This document shows, piece after piece, positions 55,483 to 64,000 of a stretch of DNA of 64,000 nucleotides; the stretch's first letter is position 1, and every line of letters begins with the position of its first letter. Both the position numbers and the translations under genes were made by a program. The DNA is taken from positions 2,728,001 to 2,792,000 of the forward strand of contig JAWZSP010000002.1 in assembly GCA_034401135.1 (NCBI GenBank). Reading direction: 5' to 3'. Origin of the DNA: Volutella citrinella. Lineage: Eukaryota; Ascomycota; Sordariomycetes; Hypocreales; Nectriaceae. The notes under the pieces were generated by a model. It had not been told where the DNA came from, searched no databases, and was given only the letters and a program-made list of their open reading frames with translations.

Positions 55483-57127
55483 TGACCGAGGAGGGAGGTC
55501 TGCCGTGAGCCTGCGCCATCGTTTGCAGACATGGGATGCTGGAGAGAGCGTGCAGCGAACTGGCCACGACACCAAGCGTTGCATGGAACTGCGAAGCAAG
55601 CGTGTGGATACGGGCGTTCCTGTGCAAACTGCTCTGAGTTGGCAACGTCCAATCTTTAAATTGGTATTGAACTGCCCCGAGCGCTGTTATGGTTTCCATG
55701 TCCTGGTGTCCTACTAGTACAGGATGTACAGGCCGATGCTGGTAGTTGGAAGATGGCGGGCGGAAATAGTACGTATGTAGGGTGTGGATGACATGCAATT
55801 GTTTGGGGGTATCAAAATAAACAACAGGGCACCCACCCACCCACCTCGACCTCGATACTGCAACTGCGTCAAAGCACCGATCCGTGCCATGCAAATTGCT
55901 ACCACCGCTGCATACATGAAGAAGTTTTCTTACATATGACTCTGGAATTCGGCAGCATTTAGAGGCGGTCACTGCTTCGGCCGCATCAGATTCTTCCGCA
56001 CAAAGGTGGTGTGGTGGCACTTCAACCCAATTAGTAGTGCCGGGACGGCCTCGAGCCTTTACCCCCCATGTGATGTGATGATGCAAGACAAGGGAAAAGA
56101 CGATTTAGGCAAGGCTAATCGCGGGCGCCATTGCTTAGCGGAGAGGAGGTAGCCGCCGACGGTGGCATCGCAGCAGCTCCTCGTCCTCGGCATCGGCAGT
56201 CAGCCATTGTTTTCATGTCGTCTGCATGTCGCAATCCGTTCCATTGCCACGGGTAACTTGAGACGCAGGCGGGGGGAGGGGGGCCCGAGAGGCACTCCAG
56301 AGTGAGAACAGTCATATTTCGGTGCACTATAACTGATAACATGGCCTCGTAAACAACGGCGGAAACCTTGCAACCCAGGATCATGCCAGCTTCCTCGCCG
56401 ACCAATGTCTGTTGACGGCTCGGCAGCCTACGTCGCTGCCATGGCGACTCGGACGGGGTTCAGCCGCCCACTCGCGGGCAGTGGCGGCCGGGTTGGGCGG
56501 CACAGCGCTCCAGTGGTGTCGCAGCGCCCGGAGCCGGCGAGTGAGTGCCCTCTGAGAGCGAGCATCTGCAGGCCATTTGGGCGGGGCGGGGCTAGCAGCG
56601 TCACAGAATGATTAGCGCATCTGCAAGGCTCGAACGCTAGCCCCGGCTCCCCTCGATGCTGGATGGATCCTTGGCTCACCAGAGTTCGGCGTCGCTGCAG
56701 CAACGCCCAGCGGGAACCAGCCATGTTTGTTTTCCCATGGGCCAATCAGATGACCCCTCGACCCTTCTCGCAGCGGCGTTCCTTAAACACATCAACCCGC
56801 CAGAGCTGCTGGTTCAATCCGTCCGTCGTCAGGCAACTTCGTTTACATTGCCGTGTCGTCGTGAGAGCTTCATCGTCCGCTCGCCAGCCCTGAGGGCGCA
56901 GTTTCCTTCTACCAACCCTGCAGGCCTTCATCGCATTTGATATTCTGCATTTCATTCACGCTGCCTGCTACAGTGCCGCTCTGGGCCCACGCTTTCACGC
57001 CCTCACGCCGGCCTGCGACATCCTTCCACACCATTTTCTTTGTTTGCTTCCTCCCGCATTCCAATGAGTCCAGAATCATCACACCTGGTCTAAGCTGCCT
57101 GCAAAAATCTTCACGCACCGCCGCACC
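55483..57127. other. Intergenic between HIS6 and BUD4
   Basis: About 1.6 kb without a supported gene. It contains a TACTAGTA site (55712-55719) shortly after HIS6 and, on the right, the BUD4 promoter and leader. The minus-strand frame 55436-56086 overlaps the HIS6 end and looks non-coding. Confidence 0.5.
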
Positions 57128-60100
57128 ATGTCCACCGAACAGGTATGCTGGCTCGCGCTTCCATGTTGACGGGGTCGACGTTGCTAACGGCGCTCCATTC
57201 ACAGGTGCACCCTCTACGCATTAACAAAAACACCCCGAAGCCCTCGCCCGCCAAGATGGCCGGCGGTCTCCCACGCCCTCTGTCGGAGCTGTCTCCGACA
57301 GAGATGCGCAGAAACTCGCCCAGCTGGCGCCAGAGCCAGAACACCACCCCCAAGGTGAGTTTGGCGCGCTATGTTTTCCGCACCGGAGCTGTGTTGAGCT
57401 AACACCTGCCACTCAGAAGGGCATGCAAAACCCCGATTCCTCTCCATTCCAGTCATCGCCTCTCGAGTCCGTGACCTCGCCGCGAATGTTTTGGCAGAAC
57501 CGCAACTCGGAGAACCTGTTTGGGTCACCATCTTCCAACCGACGGTCCTCGATCGAGCGTCTTCAGAGGGCTTCTCGTGTCAGGAACAGCAACATCCTGG
57601 CGCTTGAGCAGAAGCAGGAATATGATCCCACTCGGATTCCTCACATCGAGAGACCTCTTGCTAAGGTGCAAGGGAACGCCTTCGGTTCCTCAACTTCTAC
57701 CCGTCCCTCCAACAACGAACAGCCCAAGGCCGGCCACCGTCGAAGCCAAAGCAAGACCGATATTCCTACCATGAGTCCCACCAAGTCTCATGCCGCCCCG
57801 GCCCCAGCCTCACCAACTCGCCCCATGACGCCCAGCCGCGATCAGGTCTCGCCAACAAAGTCATCACTCTCGACCTCGAGATTCAAAAGCAGCTTTGACA
57901 TGGAAACCGGTACCTGGTCTGCGGAGTCTTCTCTCAACGAGCGCGAACTACCTCCAGGCCGTGTTTTGCATCGACACGCCAAGAGCGTCACTTTTGACGC
58001 CGCTCCCCCCCAGGTGAACGAGTACGAGATGGCGACCCCAGACATCTCTTCCATCGGCAGCAACTCTCGGGAGGGTAGCTATGAGTCAATTGAGGATGAT
58101 GACGATGATCTGCTCTACGACCCCGCAGAGATTGATATCAATGACGAGAGCTTTGATGCATCCCTGGAGGATACTGACAAGACCCCGGTCGTCGGTCCTG
58201 AAGATTGGAGAGGAGATAGCCCCATGGTTCAGCGAGGAGCAGGGCTTCGAGAGTATGAGAGCAGCCCGATGCCCGAGACCACTCCATCCGTGGCTGCTGA
58301 TGGCCAGCCTACCAATGGTCGTACCGATTCGACGAATTCGAATGGAGAGCATAGACCACTTCCGCCCCTTCCTGGGGCCAGCGGAAACGGTCGAGCCCAG
58401 TCTGTGGGATCGTCTCCCGCACCCACGTCTCCCGCACTCTCTGCTACGGCTGAAAGGATGTTGGGATCCCACAGGAGCCTTCCCTCGCCACCTCCCGCAT
58501 CTGTCGCGAGCAAGTCGGACATCCAAAGCTTCGGCAACGGAAAGATGTCGTTGGAAGAGCGCCTTAGACTCATGATGCTGTCCGACGATAATGACGGCAA
58601 GTCAGCAGCAGAGCAACAGCGTGAGCGGCGGCTTCGACGAGGTGTGGGCCGTGACCGCTTCAGCAGTCCTGCGTCTGAGCCTGAGTCGGTGGTTAGCCCT
58701 ATCGGCAGCCGCCAGAGTACGGTTGATCCCGAGGAGGCAGAAGAGGATGACGCAGTTGGCGACATTTCTGCGCTCGACTACGAGCTTCCGCCTCGGATTT
58801 CCCGTGACTCTATTATGCGAAAGGTGAACGGCAACGAGGCGGTGGAGAAGGAGTTTGAGTACAGTTTCTCATCTCCGCCTGCCAGCTCCAGCCCAACACG
58901 CAGCCCAGAACGCCAACTGCCCCTCGACCCTGATGTTCCGATTCCCTCGACCGAGGACTCGGAGGATGAATACTCTGAAGGAGAAGGCAGTGTTATCATC
59001 ACTCGCCTACCTGAGGACCAAATCGAGTATTTCGATGATGATGAATCAGAGTTCGATGATGAAGACGACAAGCTCCAGCAGCCTGGCGACACGGACAGTG
59101 AGAGCCATTACTCCGAGCAAGAGCCGCCGAAGCAGGAACCTGAAGCATTGCAGCAGAAGGAGGAGGCCACAACTCCACGTGCCACGACACCTACTGCAAG
59201 CACCAGCTTGCACGGGTCCCTACCTGATTTCGGCTCAGACGGCAAGGATGACTCTTTCTCCAGGGACTTTGAGTCCTACATGCTCCCAGAGCCCAAGGAG
59301 CCTGAAAAGGTCGAGGAGCCTCAGAAATCCGTTGAGCTTCCCAAGCCTGTCGAGTTGGCGGAGCCGGAGCAGCTCCAAGCTCCGGAGCCTGAGGCGCACA
59401 AGATGGCTGATGCACATGCCTATCTTCAGCGCCCTTTTACTCCTGAGCAGCAGCTATCAAAGCCGGAGTACGACGGAACAGGCTGGGGTGAGCCTGAGGA
59501 CGAGTATGAAGAGGAACCGGGCACGCCTGACTCTGTCATCCACCACCCTGTCCCCGCTGTGGAAGAGGAGCGAGATTCGCCGCCTGTCATTCCTGAGCGG
59601 ATGGCAACTATTAAGTCGGCGTCTGGATCGAAGCTTAAGACTCGCCTCTCCAATACCCCGGCTGATCTTGCTGCCATGCGAGAAGCACGTCGACAGGTCA
59701 GCATCGAGATTCCACAAGTGCCACAGATTCCAGACCGCCTCAGCAAGCGTCTCTCCAGAGACGTGACCGTCGAGGAAGTCTCAGTGGGCGGTGACTTCGT
59801 TGAACGCCACCCCAGCTTCAAGAATCGCAGTCTCACCCTCGATCTCGATCAACTCAACCTCAATCTCGATCAAGACTTCGAGCGAGTGATCGAAGCTCAA
59901 AAGGTTAATAACAATAGTCTCTTACAGTACCCATCTACCAATACCTCCGCCATTAGCAGACAAGCGTCTACAAATAGCGGTCTCCAGAACATAATGGATT
60001 CAAATGCTAACATCACATCACGTCGCCAGCGCGGATACCTCATGCGTCAAAACACCAAAGTCATTACCGCTAGCGATAAGGACGGTGATGACTACCGCTA

Positions 60101-61680
60101 CGCCAAATCAGCTGGCAATTCGCCTGTCAAGCAAGACCGGCCCATGTCTTGTGTTGTTGAGCCATGGAATGGTAAGCCACGAACCAGGAGTGTGCGGAAG
60201 CGTGTTGGCGGCAGCATGGGCGGCGTACCACCTATGCCCGGCCAGGAGAGCAATGCAACCGCTCCTCAGCCCATCATCGAGGAAGACATTGGCCTCGAGA
60301 TGGCGACCGCTGACAGCGGTGAACGGGGTCGCCTCTTTGTCAAGGTCATGGGCGTGAAGGACCTGGACCTTCCTCTTCCCAAGAGTGAGTATTCCATTTC
60401 TGGTTTGCACTGTCACATTCGCTAACATGGTAAACAAAGACGAGCGGACCTGGTTCAGCTTGACATTGGACAATGGGGTGCACTGCGTGACAACCGCATG
60501 GCTCGAGTTGGCTCGCAATGCTCCAATTGGCCAGGAGTTCGAGTTGGTGGTCCCCAACGACCTTGAGTTCCAATTGACACTCAATGTCAAGCTTGAGAAG
60601 CCGCCACCGGTCAAGGCTCCCGCCCCTACTATCCGAGCAGCAGCCAAGCACAAACAATCAGCGTTTAGCCGCGTCTTCGTGTCGCCCAGAAAGCGCAAGG
60701 AGCTTGAACTACGACAGCGAGAGGAGGAGGAGCGCGCTGCGGCCCAGCAGCGTGATGCTCAGACCAAGAAGCGCAACACGCCTCCCTCGTCATACGAGAT
60801 GCTGTCTCCGCTCGCCGCAGAAGATGGCAGTTTTGGACGTGCCTATGTATGCCTCCGAGAACACGAGAACCGATGCTTCGGTCGTCCATACATGGCGGAG
60901 GTTGCCTGCTTCAATGAGTGGGCCACCGAAGAAGCTGGCTTTGCATCCAGTGTGAAGAGTAAGCGCGGCAACACGGCTGTCGTTCGACGTGCTCCCTACC
61001 AGATCGGCAAGCTTGAGCTTCAGTTGCTCTTCGTCCCTCGTCCTAAGAATGCGACGGACGAGGAGATGCCCAAGAGCATGAACTCTTGCATCCGAGAGCT
61101 CAAGGCCGCGGAGGAACGTATGTCTCGCAATTATGAAGGCCATCTGAGCCAACAAGGAGGAGACTGCCCTGTAAGTTCTCCCGAACCTGAATCACCACCT
61201 ACTATACACTAACACTGGGCATAGTACTGGCGACGCCGATACTTCAAGCTGGTGGGCACGAAGTTGACCGCCTACCATGAAGCTACACGCCAGCCGCGCG
61301 CCACCATTAACCTTTCCAATGCAAAGAGGCTTATCGATGACCGCCGAACCCTCACGGAGAAGGAAACTACCGGAAGGGGCGGGCGCCGTCGTCGGTCTGC
61401 ATTTGCTGAGGAGGAAGAAGGATACATGTTTGTGGAGGAGGGATTCCGCATGCGCTTCAACAACGGCGAAGTCATTGATTTCTATGCCGACACTGCCGAG
61501 GATAAAGAAGGCTGGATGAAGGTCCTCTCCGACGTCGTTGGTCGCGACGGTGGCGAGGATGAATCTGGACCACGCTCCAAGGCACGATGGTGTCAGCTTG
61601 TCCTGCGACGGGAGGAGCAGTTGCGCCGTCGGGCATCGGGACGCCGAGTAAACTCACGGCCTAAGAGCATGTTTTACTGA
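57128..61680 (+). CDS. BUD4: BUD4/anillin-like septin-organising protein
   Basis: Five exons (57128-57142, 57205-57354, 57417-60384, 60440-61170, 61225-61680) encode 1439 residues; introns are 54-62 bases and all in frame. The first coding exon is just five codons (MSTEQ), chosen because it joins VHPLRINKNTPKP in frame. The N-terminal two thirds is disordered, Ser/Pro-rich and acidic, as usual for Bud4. From about residue 1030 an anillin-homology/C2-like region begins (RLFVKVMGVKDLDLPLPK, NERTWFSLTLDNG), followed by a C-terminal PH domain (YWRRRYFKLVGTKLTAYHE ... DKEGWMKVLSDVV). Bud4 binds septins and the Rho4/Bud3 module and directs septum placement and contractile-ring assembly in filamentous fungi. 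Its stop lies 850 bases upstream of the coronin ATG, same strand. Confidence 0.93.
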
Positions 61681-62534
61681 GTGCGCGATGCCGTTGCATA
61701 CTAACTCTTGATGAATGGAATGAGCCTGGCAGAAGGCGAGAATTGGGACGATCTTATGACAGGCCTGGGCCAGGAGTTCAGGGTCGATAGGAACACTAAT
61801 ACCCCCTACTCATCCCTCGTTGGCCGACTCGAGTTGGAACGTACCCGGATGGAGTGTTGATATTGATGTATTCGCTTTGAAACGGAGTCGTACGACCGTT
61901 GGACATAACGGTTCAGGGGGATTGGCGCCGTTTATGCACTTTATGGCGTCGACAGGGATATGGGTATTTCTTTTTTTTTTTCAGTCTTCGGAGGCATTGT
62001 CCATTACGCGGTTCTTATTTTTGTATGCTGTAACATGCGGAGCATAATGAATTTCAAAAATTCTATGAATTAATCGTACCGCAATCGTTATGTCTGTCCA
62101 TGAGACGAAGCCAGTCACGACAGTTGCCATGGGAGTTGCGTTGCTATGGGCACGTGACGATCCTGCAGCAACGGCAGGCGGAGGCGGAGCGCTGATCCAC
62201 AGGCTTATGGTGGGGGCCGGAAGCGCTGGCAGCAGCGTTTGTAGTGGGCTTAGCGGCCAGCCTTGGAGCTGTAGGTAGCGCTTCACAGGCGGGAGGCAGG
62301 TCGGTCGCCAAGCTTGGTAGGTCGTAGTACCTCCAGGTCGTCGTTGCGGCGCTACAGGAAGGCACCAAGATAGGTCCCCCGACCCATCCTACATGCAACC
62401 TTGGCCAAAACCAATCCACCACCACCCGCATCACCCAAGTATACCTACTCAACCCCCCGCGCCCGCGCCCTGTCGACGCCTCTCGCTCGCTCCTCGCCCC
62501 GTCTCTCTGCCTCCTCAACAACCCCTCCGCCATC
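61681..62534. other. Intergenic between BUD4 and coronin
   Basis: About 850 bases. A T run lies at about 61970-61981. The coronin promoter is pyrimidine-rich from about 62440. No gene is seen. Confidence 0.5.
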
Positions 62535-64000
62535 ATGGCTGGCCGTTTTGTGCGGGCGTCGAAGTACCGTACGTGCTGGCGCAAACCACCCATCGCCAAC
62601 CAAGGGCGGCTGGCAGCTAGATCAAACATCTTGATGTGCTAACGATGCGATCCAGGACACGTCTTCGGAAAGTCCACGAGAAAGGAGTTCTGCTACGATA
62701 ACATACACATCAGCCGCAATGCCTGGGATACCAACTTGGTCAAGGTACGTACGACCAGAGCCGCGCCATCGTTTAGCCTCTTTTGGGGGGGGATGGAAGC
62801 GCTGATTAGGGGCTTCATGATGTTATTAGGCCAACCCCGAATATCTCTCAGTCAATTGGGACTCTTCCGGCGGCGGTGCTTTCGCCGTTATCCCCTTGAA
62901 CGAGCGTGGCAAGCTCCCCGACCAGATGCCCCTCTTCCGTGGACACACTGCTGCTGTGCTCGACACCGACTGGTAATGACGACGCCACGGACCCCAACCC
63001 ACCAATCCCGCAATGTTGCTGACCAGCTTCAAGGAACCCATTCAACGATAACATTGTTGCCTCCGCTTCCGAGGATGGAAAAGTCTTCATCTGGGAGGTT
63101 CCCCAGGGCTTCACTCTGCACACCGATGCTGAGGAAATTGTCGACATTGCTCCCGTCAGCAAGCTGTCTGGGCACACTAGGTGAGTGGCAGCCACGAGCT
63201 TATGCCACAGCCATTCACAAATGCATGCGCTGACACCCCCGATCAGAAAGGTCGGACAGGTCCTATTCAACCCCGCTGCCGAGAACATCCTCGCTTCCGC
63301 GTCCGGCGACTTCAACATCAAGATCTGGGACATCTCGACTGGCCAGTCGCCTCTCGTCCTGAGGCACAACGACATCGTCCAGAGCCTGTCATGGAACGCG
63401 AGCGGTAGCATGCTCGTCACCACCTCGCGCGACAAGAAGGTGCGAGTGTGGGATGTCCGTCAGGAGAAGCCCGTCCACGAGTCTGCTGGTCACGGCGGTG
63501 CCAAGAACAGCCGTGCCGTTTGGTTGGGAGAGCACAACCGATTCGCCACCACTGGTTTCTCGAGGATGAGCGAGAGGCAGCTGGCTCTTTGGGAGCCTGG
63601 AAACCCTGAGCCTATCGGAGGCTTCACCATGCTGGACTCCATCTCTGGCGTCTGCATGCCTTTCTGGGGTAGGTTGAACCATCTGGATCAAGAAAGCCCC
63701 CAAACGGACTAACCTTTCTTCTCTCTTTTAGACGATGGCTCGAACTGCCTCTACCTTGCTGGAAAGGGGTAAGTATTTACCACTTTTATCCTCCTCCGTG
63801 TTGATTCTAACGCTTTGTCCCCTCGCAGCGATGGCAACATTCGATACTTTGAGTATGAAAACGACAAGTTCGAATTCCTCAGCGAGTACAAGTCTGCCGA
63901 CCCCCAGCGTGGAATCGCTTTCCTTCCCCGCCGTGGTATCAACGTAGGTCACCTATTTCCGAATTATCCTGCATTTGTTGACCAGGACAGGTCCACGAAA
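62535..64000 (+). CDS. CRN1: Coronin, 5' part (truncated by window end)
   Basis: At least eight exons: 62535-62568, 62656-62744, 62830-62972, 63034-63180, 63247-63668, 63732-63768, 63829-63943 and 63991 onward. The first intron is 87 bases and the others shorter; all joins keep frame. The protein starts MAGRFVRASKYRHVFG, the coronin N-terminal signature, then forms WD40 blades (FRGHTAAVLDTDW, IVASASEDGKVFIWE, ILASASGDFNIKIWD, TTSRDKKVRVWD). It continues with SRMSERQLALWEPGNPE and DDGSNCLYLAGKGDGNIRYFE, and is cut at GINVHE. Coronins bind F-actin and regulate Arp2/3 and cofilin at cortical patches and hyphal tips. The C-terminal coiled coil lies outside the window. Confidence 0.94.

Noticed and set aside
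56805..56830. B-box-like GGTTCAATCC
   Set aside because: No A box and no pairing T stem or acceptor stem.
1..64000. Secondary-metabolite cluster, CRISPR array or integrated prophage
   Set aside because: No polyketide or peptide synthase, no spaced repeats, and the genes are eukaryotic housekeeping genes with introns.

Overview
The window is nuclear DNA from a filamentous ascomycete (Pezizomycotina), most likely a Sordariomycete and plausibly Hypocreales. The support is short introns (about 47-90 bases) with GTANGT donors and CTAAC/CTGAC branch points, single-copy eukaryotic housekeeping genes whose proteins look like those of filamentous ascomycetes (MDM34, BUD4, YAF9, SYF2, coronin), a HET-domain gene, a Kelch/single-membrane-span protein and a moderately GC-rich base composition. 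The exact species cannot be read from the sequence.

Layout, left to right. 0.3-14.4 kb: a pinin-like splicing protein, a soluble epoxide hydrolase, a Drs2-type P4 lipid flippase, a small secreted cysteine-containing protein with dibasic sites, and an Ecl1/2/3-type zinc-binding protein on the minus strand. 14.4-23.0 kb: about 8.6 kb without a convincing gene. 23.0-37.3 kb: a Kelch-propeller membrane protein and an unrecognised 549-residue protein (both minus), SYF2 (plus), a COQ11-like dehydrogenase (minus) diverging from YAF9 (plus), and the ERMES subunit MDM34 (minus). 37.3-43.3 kb: a second gene-poor stretch of about 6 kb. 43.3-64 kb: inositol-pentakisphosphate 2-kinase IPK1, an equilibrative nucleoside transporter (minus), a HET-domain protein with a long Arg-Asp repeat (minus), an unrecognised protein whose start is disrupted, an intron-containing tRNA-Val(CAC), HIS6, BUD4 and the 5' part of coronin (cut by the window end).

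The genes do not form a biosynthetic cluster. Most are independent housekeeping functions: RNA splicing (pinin, SYF2), chromatin (YAF9), membrane lipids and ER-mitochondria contacts (DRS2, MDM34, COQ11), polarity and actin (BUD4, CRN1), inositol phosphates (IPK1) and histidine biosynthesis (HIS6). Accessory or fast-evolving elements sit beside the gene-poor stretches: the secreted protein, the HET protein, the Kelch protein and the frame-disrupted ORF.

The observations most worth a second look are: a GC-AG intron in the flippase carrying 30 consecutive C; a mixed-charge Arg-Asp repeat fused to a HET domain, with one short motif repeated three times; an apparent +1 frame switch at a TAA near the start of the 52.8-53.8 kb gene; and seven copies of the palindromic octamer TACTAGTA, all outside coding exons, several inside longer hairpin-forming TAC/GTA tracts.
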